Shown: positions 43,166 through 51,855, counted from the first letter of the stretch. The stretch: 64,000 nt of DNA from Nocardioides sp. HDW12B (GCF_011299595.1 NZ_CP049867.1:2976001-3040000), one strand, 5' to 3'. Notes: generated by a model not told the origin, from the letters alone. Made by a program: numbers and translations.

Positions 43166-43924
43166 ATGAGCAGCACGTCCGACCCCGAGCCGTTCGTCAT
43201 CGAGGAGCTCGCCCGACGCACCGGGATGACCGTCCGGTCGATCCGCGCCTACCAGTCCCGCAAGCTCCTGCCGCCGCCCGACGTCCGCGGCCGCACCGGC
43301 TGGTACGACGAGCGCCACGTCGCCCGCATCGAGCTCATCAAGGACCTGCAGAGCGAGGGCCTCAAGCTCGACTCCATCGCGCGGATGCTCGACAACGCCG
43401 GGCGCTCCGACGCCGACCTGCTGCGCTTCAGCCGCACCGTGGCCGGCCTGTTCGGCGACGCCCCCGGCACCATGTCCACCCTCGAGGACCTCCGGCAGCG
43501 CTTCGGCGTCGGCGAGTCCGAGGAGCGCAGCGTGCTGGCGCGCGCCGAGAAGCTCGGCATCATCCGCTCGGTCGGTGACGACCAGTTCGAGGTGCTCTCC
43601 ACCCGCCTCGTCGACGCCGGCGAGCACGCCGTCCACACCCTCGGCCTGACCGCCGACGAGGCGCTGCGCGTCGTCGAGCGCCTGCGCCGCCACGCCGACG
43701 GCGTCGCCAGCACCTACCTCGACCTGTACGTCGACCGCGTCTGGGCACCCTTCGTCGACCGGGGCCAGCCGTCCGAGGAGTGGCCCGGCGTCCAGGACGC
43801 GCTGCAGATGGTGCGCAACCTGGCCACCGAGGCCCTGGTGGCGGCCTTCGAGATGGTCATGGCCGAGCGGGTCGACGAGGTGTTCGGGCGCGAGATCGGG
43901 CGCGACCGCAAGCGCCGTTCCTGA
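43166..43924 (+). CDS. MerR-family transcriptional regulator
   Basis: This 252-residue protein has an N-terminal MerR helix-turn-helix: FVIEELARRTGMTVRSIRAY and QSRKLLPPPDVRGRTGWYDE, then HVARIELIKDLQSEGLKLDSI. The long C-terminal domain (about 170 residues, helical) is not that of a small metal sensor; no obvious Cys-rich metal site is present. ATG 43166 starts MSSTSDPEPFVIEEL. It is divergent from the large membrane-protein operon, whose promoter has the MerR 19-bp spacer. It probably activates that operon and may control itself. The inducer is unknown. Confidence 0.88.
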   Translation: MSSTSDPEPFVIEELARRTGMTVRSIRAYQSRKLLPPPDVRGRTGWYDERHVARIELIKDLQSEGLKLDSIARMLDNAGRSDADLLRFSRTVAGLFGDAPGTMSTLEDLRQRFGVGESEERSVLARAEKLGIIRSVGDDQFEVLSTRLVDAGEHAVHTLGLTADEALRVVERLRRHADGVASTYLDLYVDRVWAPFVDRGQPSEEWPGVQDALQMVRNLATEALVAAFEMVMAERVDEVFGREIGRDRKRRS

Positions 43925-43992
43925 CCCTGAAGGGTCCCGAACTGCCTACAGTGAGGGTCCGTCCGGCCGGGCGGTCTCACCTCGGAGGACTC

Positions 43993-44373
43993 GTGAAGTC
44001 GAAGATCACCGCCGTCGTCGCCGCCCTGGCGGTCGGCGTCCTGCTGGTGGGCGGGTTCCTGGCGCTCCAGGGCGACGGCAGCGAGGAGCGGCGCGAGGAG
44101 CGCGAGACCGCGCGCCAGGCCGGTCCGGCCGGCAACTGCGCGCCGCAGAGCGAGGAGAAGGCGCAGCAGGCCACCCGCGCCTTCCTCGACCGGTTCCTCG
44201 GCGAGGACGGCCAGGGCTCGCTCAAGGGCGTCGGTCCCACACAGCTCGGCGGCGGCTGGGTCCTCTTCGTCAGCACCGGCAACGAGAGCCCGCTCACCAA
44301 GGAGCCGGACTGCTTCATGGGCGTCCCGGTGCGCTACCAGCGCACGCCGCCGGACATCCCCACCAACGAGTGA
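43993..44373 (+). CDS. Hypothetical exported or membrane-anchored protein
   Basis: This 126-residue protein begins with a single hydrophobic segment (KITAVVAALAVGVLLVGGFL) after a short basic start, so it is anchored or secreted. The rest is soluble and charged, with two cysteines (NCAPQ and DCFMG) that may form a disulfide outside the cell. GTG 43993 has GGAGG seven bases upstream. No lipobox and no known domain are seen. It follows the MerR gene by about 70 bp and need not be functionally linked. Confidence 0.7.
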   Translation: MKSKITAVVAALAVGVLLVGGFLALQGDGSEERREERETARQAGPAGNCAPQSEEKAQQATRAFLDRFLGEDGQGSLKGVGPTQLGGGWVLFVSTGNESPLTKEPDCFMGVPVRYQRTPPDIPTNE

Positions 44374-44455
44374 CCCCGGGTGCAGGGCCGGTCGACCCTC
44401 GCGGTGATGACATCCGGGCCTGCCGGGCAGGCACGCGCCGCGACACGCTGAGGGC

Positions 44456-45355
44456 ATGACCTTCACCCCTCCCCGTGGCGCCGTCGTGGTCGGCGTCGAC
44501 GACTCCGACGCCAGCACCCGGGCCCTCGAGGCCGCCGCCCTCGAGGCGACCGCCTCCCACCGGCCCCTGCACGTCGTCCACGCCTGGTCGGCGCACCCGA
44601 CCGGCTACGCGCCCGGGACCTACCCGCACACCGCCGTCGGCCTGTCCGACGCCCTCAAGGAGTACGCCGCCACCGTGCTCACCCGGGCGGTCACCGGCGT
44701 GCGGGAGGCCCACCCGGGTCTCGAGGTGACCGAGGAGCTGGCCATGGGTGACGCCCGCCAGGTCCTCGAGACGCGCTCGGAGGAGGCCGCCGTGCTCGTG
44801 GTCGGCTCGCGCGGCCACGGTGCGCTCAAGCGGATGCTGCTCGGCTCGACCAGCGCCTGGCTCGCCCGTCACGCCCACAGCCCGCTGCTCGTCGTACGCC
44901 CCTCGCTGGACGGCGAGAAGCGAGGTGTCGCGGTCGGCACCGACGGCGGGCACGCCTCCGCGAACGCCCTCGCCCACGCCTACGCGGCGGCGTCGCGCCG
45001 CGGCACCGGACTGACGGTCGTCACCTGCTACGACCCCATCCCCCGCCACGTCAACGACGGCTCCCCCGACCTGCAGCCGGGCGAGCCGGAGGCGGTCCGC
45101 CGCACGATGGCCGAGGCGGTGGCCGGCCTCGCCGAGAAGTACCCCGACGTCGAGGTCACCCTCGACGCCGTCGCCAGCCCGGCGGTGGACCACCTCGTCG
45201 AGCTCTCCGACCACGTCGGGCTGCTCGTCGTCGGCTCGCACCGGCGGTCCCGGATCGGCTCGCTCACGCACCTGTCGACCAGCCGGGTCGTCGTCGAGCA
45301 CGCCCGCTGCGCGGTCGCCGTCGTCCCCGAGACCGAGGACCGAGCGGCCGTCTGA
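44456..45355 (+). CDS. Universal stress protein, tandem UspA domains
   Basis: This 299-residue protein has two UspA domains. Domain 1 (about residues 8-147) starts GAVVVGVDDSDASTRALEAAA and has the ATP-binding G-x2-G-x9-G-S/T pattern in VVGSRGHGALKRMLLGSTS, ending LLVVRP. Domain 2 (156-290) has VGTDGGHASANALAHA and LVVGSHRRSRIGSLTHLSTS, a less perfect nucleotide site. Such proteins are induced under stress, starvation or hypoxia in actinobacteria. The ATG at 44456 is monocistronic as far as can be seen. Presence near a nitrate respiration operon fits low-oxygen physiology but is not proof of a link. Confidence 0.93.
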   Translation: MTFTPPRGAVVVGVDDSDASTRALEAAALEATASHRPLHVVHAWSAHPTGYAPGTYPHTAVGLSDALKEYAATVLTRAVTGVREAHPGLEVTEELAMGDARQVLETRSEEAAVLVVGSRGHGALKRMLLGSTSAWLARHAHSPLLVVRPSLDGEKRGVAVGTDGGHASANALAHAYAAASRRGTGLTVVTCYDPIPRHVNDGSPDLQPGEPEAVRRTMAEAVAGLAEKYPDVEVTLDAVASPAVDHLVELSDHVGLLVVGSHRRSRIGSLTHLSTSRVVVEHARCAVAVVPETEDRAAV

Positions 45356-45389
45356 CCGGGCGCCGGGCGACCGGGCGACGTGACCGGGG

Positions 45390-45695
45390 TCAGTCGGTCG
45401 CGGTGCTCCGCGGCGCCCGGTAGTCGAGGTCGGCGTAGTCGGGGTGCCGCTGCATCCACGACTGCACGAAAGGGCAGGTCGGCAGCACGGGCAGGCCCTG
45501 GCGACGCACGTCGTCGAGGGCGGCGCGCACCAGGCGGCTCCCCACCCCCTTGCCCTCCCAGCCCGGGTCGATCTCGGTGTGGGTGAAGACGATGAGCCGC
45601 TCGGCCTTCTGGTAGGCCGCGAAGCCGATCACGGCACCGCCCTCACCGTCGGTGATCTCGTAGCGGCTGCTGGCGGGGTTGTCGCGGACCTGCAC
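45390..45695 (-). CDS. GNAT-family N-acetyltransferase, YjdJ-like
   Basis: This 101-residue short acetyltransferase-like protein has the acetyl-CoA loop EIDPGWEGKGVGSRLVRAALD and the C-terminal LPTCPFVQSWMQRHPDYADL, the hallmark of the YjdJ-type small GNAT proteins. GTG 45695 has AGGAGGACGCC upstream and starts QVRDNPASSRYEITDGEGG. The protein is complete and intracellular. The acceptor substrate is unknown. The gene is divergent from the flavin oxidoreductase gene and convergent with uspA. Confidence 0.88.
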   Translation of the reverse strand: MQVRDNPASSRYEITDGEGGAVIGFAAYQKAERLIVFTHTEIDPGWEGKGVGSRLVRAALDDVRRQGLPVLPTCPFVQSWMQRHPDYADLDYRAPRSTATD

Positions 45696-45849
45696 GGCGT
45701 CCTCCTGGCTCGGCGAGGTGCTCGAGTGTGCCAGCCCTGCCCGCCCCGGGTCGTCCCGCCCCGGATCCACACGTCGGACTTGCCAAACCGGCAAGAAAGG
45801 TTGCCACCAGGCTCCGACGCGGCGCACGCTCACCTCGGAGGTGGTCGAG

Positions 45850-46827
45850 ATGACCGATCGGTTGGAGAAGGACTACGACGTCGTCGTGATCGGCGGAGGA
45901 GCCGCCGGGCTCAACGGCGCGCTGATGCTGGGACGGTCGCGGCGCTCGGTCGTCGTGATCGACGGCGGGCACCCGCGCAACGCCCCGGCGCACGCGGTGC
46001 ACGGCCTGCTGGGGCACGACGGCACGCCCCCGGGCGAGCTGCTGGCGCGCGGCCGCGCGGAGGTGCGCTCGTACGGCGGCCACGTCGTGACGGGCGAGGT
46101 GGTGACCGCGGAGCCCACGGACCTCGCGGCCGACGCCGACGACGGGTCTCCGGCGCCCGGGTTCACGGTGACGCTCGCCGACCGACGCACGGTGACCGCG
46201 CGGCGCCTGCTCGTGACGACCGGGCTGGTCGACGAGCTGCCCGACGTGCCCGGCGTGCGCGAGCAGTGGGGTCACGACGTCATCCACTGCCCCTACTGCC
46301 ACGGCTACGAGGTGCGCGACCGGGCCATCGGCGTCCTGGCGACGACACCGATGGCCACCCACCAGGCCCTGCTGTTCTCCCAGCTCAGCGACGACGTCGT
46401 CCTGCTCTCCCACACCAGCCCGCCGGACGACGAGCAGCGGGCTCTCCTCGACGCCCGCGGCGTCCGGGTCGTGACCGGGGAGGTCGAGGCGCTCGTGGCA
46501 GAAGGCGGCCGAGTGACGGGCGTCCGCCTCGTCGACGGCTCGGTCGCGCCCCGCGAGGTCGTGACGGTGCAGTCACGGATGGTGGCGCGGGCCGGCTTCC
46601 TGTCCGGCCTGGGGCTCGCGGTGGTCGACCACCCCAGCGGCCTGGGCGTGCACCTGCCCGTCGACACGTTCGGGCGCACCGACGTGCCCGGGGTGTGGGC
46701 GGCCGGCAACGTGGCCGACCTCGCGGCGCAGGTCGGCGCCTCGGCTGCCGCCGGGGCGATGGCGGGGGCCCAGATCAACGCGGACCTGGTGATGGAAGCG
46801 GCCCGGCGGGCCCCGGCGCCCGCCTAG
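45850..46827 (+). CDS. Thioredoxin reductase-like FAD/NAD(P)H oxidoreductase
   Basis: This 325-residue flavoprotein has the FAD-binding start DYDVVVIGGGAAGLNGALML and the redox-active pair CPYC (CPYCHGYEVRDRAIGVLAT) of the thioredoxin-reductase family at about residue 145. The terminal FAD motif is VPGVWAAGNVADLAAQVG. The NADPH motif GxGxxA of true TrxB is degraded (LATTPMATHQA), so it may belong to the bacillithiol/mycothiol-type or ferredoxin-like branch. ATG 45850 with GGAGG upstream is used. A decapeptide-repeat gene follows after only 9 bp, suggesting cotranscription. Confidence 0.88.
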   Translation: MTDRLEKDYDVVVIGGGAAGLNGALMLGRSRRSVVVIDGGHPRNAPAHAVHGLLGHDGTPPGELLARGRAEVRSYGGHVVTGEVVTAEPTDLAADADDGSPAPGFTVTLADRRTVTARRLLVTTGLVDELPDVPGVREQWGHDVIHCPYCHGYEVRDRAIGVLATTPMATHQALLFSQLSDDVVLLSHTSPPDDEQRALLDARGVRVVTGEVEALVAEGGRVTGVRLVDGSVAPREVVTVQSRMVARAGFLSGLGLAVVDHPSGLGVHLPVDTFGRTDVPGVWAAGNVADLAAQVGASAAAGAMAGAQINADLVMEAARRAPAPA

Positions 46828-46836
46828 GCTTCGCGC

Positions 46837-47655
46837 ATGGCCTCTCCGCTCGACCGCGCCCTCGCGCGCCCCGACACGTCCCTGCTGCTCCACCGGGCGA
46901 CCGCGCTCGCCGCCCTGCCGGGCCAGCTCGCCGTGGCCGGGGTGAACATCACGTTGGCCGCCGGGGAGCTGATGGCGCCGCGGGGGCCGATGCGGCGTCG
47001 CGGCGGCTACCTCGACCAGCTCTCGGCCCTGCTGGGCGAGGACGGCATGATCGGCAAGCTCGACGCGATGAGCCGTGACCCGCAGAGCCCGCTGGGTCGC
47101 ATCGCGGCCATCTCGCGGGCGGCCGGCGCGGACCGGCCGCTGGGCAAGGCGCTGGCGCCCGGCGGCTTCCTCGACCGCTTGCTCGCCGAGGACGGCCCCC
47201 TGGGACGCATCCTGAGCGAGAACGGCGCCGCCGACCGGTTCCTCGCCCCGAACGGGCCCCTCGACCGGCTCCTCGCGCCGGGCGGCGCGCTCGACCGGCT
47301 CCTCGTCGAGGACGGTCCGCTGGAGCGGCTGGTCACCGACGAGGGGGCGCTGGACCGGATCACCCGCCCGGGCGGCGCGCTCGACACGGTGCTCGCCGAG
47401 GGCGGGCTGGTCGACCGGCTGCTGGAGGACCGCGGCTTCGTCGAGAAGCTGGTCGCCCACGGCGGCACCCTCGACCAGCTGGTCGCCCTCGGACCGATCC
47501 TGGAGAAGGTGCACCCGCGCCTGCTCGAGCTCGTCGAGGTGCTGCCGCAGCTGCACGACTCGGTCACCACGCTCTCGGAGACGGTCGGCCCGCTCGGCGA
47601 CCTCGCCAACCGCATCCCGGGCGGGCGCCGCAAGGCTCTCTCCAGCGGCAGCTGA
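46837..47655 (+). CDS. Decapeptide-repeat protein of unknown function
   Basis: This 272-residue protein contains, at residues 101-220, twelve uninterrupted ten-residue repeats with consensus x-L-D-R-L-L-x-x-x-G. Examples are PLDRLLAPGG, ALDRLLVEDG, PLERLVTDEG, ALDTVLAEGG and FVEKLVAHGG. The phase is exact, with no insertions. The leading 100 residues have a hydrophobic stretch (LAALPGQLAVAGVNITLAAG) and the last 50 are helical (LLELVEVLPQLHDSVTTLS). It might form a regular solenoid or amphipathic helices on a membrane. No family was recognised. It begins 9 bp after the oxidoreductase gene. Confidence 0.78.
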   Translation: MASPLDRALARPDTSLLLHRATALAALPGQLAVAGVNITLAAGELMAPRGPMRRRGGYLDQLSALLGEDGMIGKLDAMSRDPQSPLGRIAAISRAAGADRPLGKALAPGGFLDRLLAEDGPLGRILSENGAADRFLAPNGPLDRLLAPGGALDRLLVEDGPLERLVTDEGALDRITRPGGALDTVLAEGGLVDRLLEDRGFVEKLVAHGGTLDQLVALGPILEKVHPRLLELVEVLPQLHDSVTTLSETVGPLGDLANRIPGGRRKALSSGS

Positions 47656-47719
47656 CGCCACCGGCGCCGCGGGCCGAGCGCCCGACCGCCTCGGGGCCGC
47701 GTGACGGTCGCCACGCTTT

Positions 47720-47770
47720 TTGCACTCACTTGATCAGAGTGCAAGAATGCACTCTGTGGACAAGAGTGCA
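47720..47770 (+). promoter_or_regulatory. Two perfect palindromes and a promoter ahead of the TetR gene
   Basis: Dyad 1 has arms TTGCACTC (47720-47727) and GAGTGCAA (47737-47744). Dyad 2 has arms TGCACTCT (47748-47755) and AGAGTGCA (47763-47770). They share the half-site GCACTC. -35 TTGCAC (47720-47725) and -10 AAGAAT (47743-47748) are 17 bases apart and overlap the dyads. Binding would block the promoter; the TetR protein is the expected ligand. Confidence 0.75.
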
Positions 47771-48373
47771 GAAACGAAGGGTCGGAGCGACCGCCGTCAG
47801 CGGATGCTCCACCGCATCACGCTGACGGCCCAGCGGCTGACCGACGACCGCGGGCTCGACGGCTTCACCATGGACGACCTCGCCGCAGCGGTCGACGTCT
47901 CGCGACGCACGCTCTTCAACTACTACCCGAGCAAGGTCGACGCCGTCCTCGGTCCGGACCCCGACCTCGACGACGAGGTGTGGGCGACCTTCGTCGCCGG
48001 CGGCCCGTACGGCGACCTCGTCGAGGACCTCATCGCGTTGGCCGCCCACGTCCTCGAGGCCAAGACCCTCACCCGTGAGGAGCTCGCCCTCGGACGCCGC
48101 GTGATGCTGGCCGAGCCGCGGCTGCTCGCCGCCGTCCACGAGCGGCTGGCGAGCGTGAGCGCCGACCTGGGCGCCCTGCTCGTCGCGCGCACCGGCGAGA
48201 AGCTCGACCTGGCCACGGCCCAGCTGCTGGTCCGCGTCCTGGCCGCCACCTTCGACTGCGCCCTCGACCGCGCGCTGTCCGACGACACGCTGGCCGCCGA
48301 CGCCATGCCGCAGCTCGTCGCCGAGAACATCCGCGCCCTGCGCGACCTCTTCACCGGCGCCTACGGCACCTGA
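47747..48373 (+). CDS. TetR-family transcriptional regulator
   Basis: This protein of about 208 residues has an N-terminal TetR helix-turn-helix: RITLTAQRLTDDRGLDGFTM, then DDLAAAVDVSRRTLFNYYPS. ATG 47747 is listed, but GTG 47756 is at the predicted transcription start (six to eight bases after the -10 box AAGAAT), so a leaderless start at GTG is plausible. The C-terminal ligand domain is helical and unassigned. Two dyads with half-site GCACTC cover its promoter and start codon, so it is probably autoregulated. It precedes an MMPL exporter gene by 60 bp and is its likely repressor. Confidence 0.9.
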   Translation: MHSVDKSAETKGRSDRRQRMLHRITLTAQRLTDDRGLDGFTMDDLAAAVDVSRRTLFNYYPSKVDAVLGPDPDLDDEVWATFVAGGPYGDLVEDLIALAAHVLEAKTLTREELALGRRVMLAEPRLLAAVHERLASVSADLGALLVARTGEKLDLATAQLLVRVLAATFDCALDRALSDDTLAADAMPQLVAENIRALRDLFTGAYGT

Positions 48374-48433
48374 CCCGCAGGTCCCCGGCACCCCCAGTCC
48401 CCCGCCCCGCCCCCCACTCCAGGAGTCCCCCGC

Positions 48434-50740
48434 ATGGCCACCCTGCTCTACCGCCTCGGACGCGCGTCGTTCCGCCGCTGGCCGATCGTCCTCGCCCTCT
48501 GGCTCGTCACCGTGGTCGTCGTCGGCACCGCCGCGGCCACGCTCGCCAAGCCGACCACCGACACCTTCTCCATCCCCGGCATCCCGTCCGAGGAGGCCGC
48601 CGACCTGCAGCAGGAGCTGTTCCCGACCGCCCAGGACGCCTTCGACCAGGCCACCGTGAACGTGGTCGTCGCCGCGCCCGAGGGCGAGACGCTCACCGAC
48701 CCCGGCCCCGCGAAGGCGGTCGACGCCCTGGTCGCCGACCTCGAGGCGATCGACGACGTGCCTGCCGAGCCCGCGCTCGCCAACCCCGGCACCGCCGGTC
48801 CGGCCCAGGTCGACGCGATGGTGAAGAGCGCCGTGAAGGCCGGCACCCCGCGCGCCGAGGCCGTCGCCGACGCCGAGACCCTGTCCCCGCTGAGCGAGGA
48901 CGGCCGCGTCGGGCTGATCACCTTCGCCTTCGACGTCGACACCGTGACCGACGTGGACCCCGCCACCCAGGACGCCGTACGCGGCGCGCTCGACGACGCC
49001 CGTGACGCGGGCCTCGAGGCCGAGGTCAACGGGCAGGGCATGCAGAGCTTCGCCCCGCCCGGCGGGGAGTCCGAGCTCATCGGCATCGCGGTCGCGCTCG
49101 CCGTCCTGGTGCTGACCTTCGGCTCGCTGGTCGCCGCCGGGCTGCCGATCCTCACCGCCCTCATCGGCATCGGGATCGGGATCTCCGGCATCACCGCCGC
49201 CACCGCGTTCCTCGACCTGGGCTCCAGCACCGCGACCCTGGCCACGATGATCGGCCTCGCGGTCGGCATCGACTACGCGCTGTTCATCCTGGCCCGCTAC
49301 CGCTCCGAGCTGCGCCGCACCGACGACCGCGAGGAGGCGGTCGGCGTCGCCGTCGGCACCGCCGGCTCCGCGGTGGTCTTCGCCGGCCTGACGGTGCTCA
49401 TCGCGCTGGCCGCGCTCGCCGTCGTCCGCATCCCCTTCCTGACCGCGATGGGCATCGCGGCCGCCGCCACCGTGCTGATCGCGGTCCTGGTCGCGCTCAC
49501 GCTCCTGCCCGCGCTGCTGGGCCTGTTCAAGTCCAAGGCGTTCGGCGGCACCGTCCGCCGCTACCGCCCGAAGCACGACGAGCAGGGCCAGGTCGTCAAC
49601 AACGGCGCCCGCTGGGCCCGCGTGGTCGGCAGGCGTCCGGTCGCGGTCGCCCTGCTGGTCGTCGTCGTCCTCGGGGTGCTCGCCACCCCGGTGCGCGACC
49701 TCTACCTCGCCTTCCCGAGCGACAGCACGGCGGCGACCGACACCACCCAGCGCCGCGCCTCCGACCTCATCTCGGCGTCGTTCGGCCCCGGCCGGGAGGC
49801 GCCGATGATCGCCGTCGTCGACGCGCGCGACGTGGCCGAGGACGAGCGCGGCCAGGCCTTCGGCGACGTCGTCGCCTGGGCCGCTGCGCAGGAGGGCGTC
49901 GCCAACGCCCAGGTCGCCGGCACCAGCGAGGCCGGTGACGGCGCGCAGGTCCTCATCACCCCCGAGGCCGGCCCCGACGACCCTGCGACGCAGGACCTGC
50001 TCGACGAGCTGCGCTCCACCGAGGAGGCCACCGAGGCCGACACCGGTACGACGATCGGGGTGACCGGCCTGACCGCCATCACCACCGACGTCTCCGAGCG
50101 GCTCGACGCCGCCCTGCCGGTCTACCTCGCCGTCGTCATCGGCCTGGCGTTCCTGCTGCTGATGGTCGTCTTCCGCTCGGTGCTGGTGCCGCTGACCGCC
50201 ACCCTCGGGTTCCTGTTCTCGGTGCTCGCCACCCTGGGCGCGACGGTCGCGGTGTTCCAGGAGGGCATGTTTGGCCTGGTCGACCCGCAGCCGATCGTCA
50301 GCTTCATGCCGATCTTCCTCATCGGCGTGGTCTTCGGCCTGGCGATGGACTACCAGGTGTTTCTGGTGACCCGGATCCGGGAGGCACACGTGCACGGGGC
50401 CTCGCCGCGCGAGTCGGTCGTCGACGGCTTCCGCAACAGCGCCCGGGTGGTGGCCGCCGCGGCGGTCATCATGACTGCGGTCTTCGCCGCCTTCATGCTG
50501 ATCGACGAGCCGATCATCAAGTCGATGGGCTTCGCGCTGGCCGTCGCGGTCCTGCTGGACGCCTTCGTGGTCCGCATGACGCTGATCCCGGCCCTGATGT
50601 ACGTCCTGGGCGAGAAGGCCTGGTGGCTGCCCCGCTGGCTCGACCGCCTGCTGCCGGACGTGGACGTCGAGGGCGACTCGCTGCGCAAGCACATCGCCGC
50701 GCAGGCCGAGACCCGCGACCGCGAGCTCGTCGGCGCCTGA
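48434..50740 (+). CDS. MMPL/RND-family transporter
   Basis: This 768-residue exporter has the internal duplication of RND proteins: two sets of six spans with a large extracellular domain after the first span of each half. Conserved membrane motifs include GLAVGIDYALFILARYRSEL in the first half and GVVFGLAMDYQVFLVTRIRE in the second, the Asp-Tyr pair of the proton relay. Relatives export lipids or drugs. It is complete and cotranscribed with a TetR gene. The substrate cannot be inferred. Confidence 0.93.
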   Translation: MATLLYRLGRASFRRWPIVLALWLVTVVVVGTAAATLAKPTTDTFSIPGIPSEEAADLQQELFPTAQDAFDQATVNVVVAAPEGETLTDPGPAKAVDALVADLEAIDDVPAEPALANPGTAGPAQVDAMVKSAVKAGTPRAEAVADAETLSPLSEDGRVGLITFAFDVDTVTDVDPATQDAVRGALDDARDAGLEAEVNGQGMQSFAPPGGESELIGIAVALAVLVLTFGSLVAAGLPILTALIGIGIGISGITAATAFLDLGSSTATLATMIGLAVGIDYALFILARYRSELRRTDDREEAVGVAVGTAGSAVVFAGLTVLIALAALAVVRIPFLTAMGIAAAATVLIAVLVALTLLPALLGLFKSKAFGGTVRRYRPKHDEQGQVVNNGARWARVVGRRPVAVALLVVVVLGVLATPVRDLYLAFPSDSTAATDTTQRRASDLISASFGPGREAPMIAVVDARDVAEDERGQAFGDVVAWAAAQEGVANAQVAGTSEAGDGAQVLITPEAGPDDPATQDLLDELRSTEEATEADTGTTIGVTGLTAITTDVSERLDAALPVYLAVVIGLAFLLLMVVFRSVLVPLTATLGFLFSVLATLGATVAVFQEGMFGLVDPQPIVSFMPIFLIGVVFGLAMDYQVFLVTRIREAHVHGASPRESVVDGFRNSARVVAAAAVIMTAVFAAFMLIDEPIIKSMGFALAVAVLLDAFVVRMTLIPALMYVLGEKAWWLPRWLDRLLPDVDVEGDSLRKHIAAQAETRDRELVGA

Positions 50741-50764
50741 GGGCTCTCGGAGGGCGGTCCGAGG

Positions 50765-51400
50765 TCAGCGACCGGTGCGGGCGGCGAGAGCCGCCCGCAT
50801 CTCGGTCGCGACCCGACGACCCCAGGCGTAGGCCCGCTCCTCCTCACCGGGCAGGAGCGGTCCAGGCGTCCCGGTGACGTAGAAGCTCTCGTGCTCGACG
50901 GTGCGGTAGCCGTGACGCCCGAGCTGCTTCAGCGCGGACGTCGCCGCCGAGCCGGGCAGGTGCCGCATCAGCTCGACGCGGGTGTCGAAGGTGGCCGCCA
51001 TCGCGTCGCGGCTGCGCACCGGCAGGGTGCCGATCCACTCCCGCACCCCGGACATCACCGGCCCGGTCGCCCCCTGGCGTACGGCGTCCTCCCGCGTCGA
51101 CTGGCGCGGGAGGGCGAAGGCGTGGGTGGGCGCGCCGACGAGCAGCATCCGCACCGACTGCGTCATCTCGGGCTCGACGCGGTTCGCCGCTGCGAGCGCC
51201 ACCGAGGCGTCCCCCTCGAGCGCGGCCGCCACCCCCTCGGCGACCGCCATCGCGATCGTCCTGGTGTTGCCGAACGACGACTCGTGGACGACGAGCGCGG
51301 AGACGCGCCCCTCGGCTGCTCCGAGGTCGGCGAGGTCGAGGTCGGCGTAGACGGGGCCCTGCTGGACGGGCACCCGGAGCGGGTGGTTCGGGGTGGTCAT
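50765..51400 (-). CDS. Flavodoxin-like protein
   Basis: This 211-residue protein has a flavodoxin fold: RVSALVVHESSFGNTRTIAM supplies the FMN phosphate loop near residue 40 (T/S-x-T-G-x-T/S-like), then MLLVGAPTHAFALPR, and the C-terminal HGYRTVEHESFYVTGTPGPL. About 30 N-terminal residues precede the fold. ATG 51400 is preceded by GGAGGACCCC. It may carry electrons as an FMN protein, or be a degraded relative; the phosphate-loop sequence is close to the consensus but not perfect. It is convergent with the MMPL gene. Confidence 0.82.
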   Translation of the reverse strand: MTTPNHPLRVPVQQGPVYADLDLADLGAAEGRVSALVVHESSFGNTRTIAMAVAEGVAAALEGDASVALAAANRVEPEMTQSVRMLLVGAPTHAFALPRQSTREDAVRQGATGPVMSGVREWIGTLPVRSRDAMAATFDTRVELMRHLPGSAATSALKQLGRHGYRTVEHESFYVTGTPGPLLPGEEERAYAWGRRVATEMRAALAARTGR

Positions 51401-51565
51401 GGGTGGGGTCCTCCGGTGACAGGCGACGGTCGGGCCACGGTCGGGCTTCGTCACCTCCACACTCCTCGCCTCGGGGACCCCTGGCTAGGGCTGCCCGTCA
51501 GCGGTACGGATGACTATGGTCAGACGACTGTCCGACAACGTGCCCGATCACAGGAAGGAGCTGCC

Positions 51566-51802
51566 GTGGAGCCCGGGACCGACCCCGACGACACCCGGAA
51601 GTCGGAGGACGCCGAGGCGCTCGTCGCCGACCTGCAGCGCTGGGAGGACTCCGGGGCGGTGTGGCGCGTCGTCCACCGCGCCCCCGGCGAGGTCACCGTC
51701 GCGCTGCTGCGCTGCGACGGCGGCGAGGAGGTGGGCCGGCTGAGCGGCGGCGGGTCGGCCTGGCTGGGCCTCCTCGAGGGCCGCGAGGGCAGCGACGACT
51801 GA
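51566..51802 (+). CDS. Small acidic protein of unknown function
   Basis: This 78-residue protein has a GTG 51566 start and a strong GAAGGAG seven bases upstream. The translation (EALVADLQRWEDSGAVWRVV then VTVALLRCDGGEEVGRLSGG) looks natural, acidic at both ends with a predicted beta-rich middle. Conserved small proteins like this are common in actinobacteria without known function. It lies between a flavodoxin-like gene (divergent) and the cupin end of the nitrate reductase operon (convergent). Confidence 0.72.
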   Translation: MEPGTDPDDTRKSEDAEALVADLQRWEDSGAVWRVVHRAPGEVTVALLRCDGGEEVGRLSGGGSAWLGLLEGREGSDD

Positions 51803-51855
51803 ACGGCGCCTCTGCGGCGACCGTGCCGTCGACGTGCGGCCACCGAAGGCCCGGC

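Noticed and set aside
47726-50692. A 988-codon minus-strand frame opposite the MMPL gene
   Set aside because: Antisense shadow; composition is Asp/Gly/His-rich nonsense with no motif, whereas the plus-strand frame has clear MMPL features.
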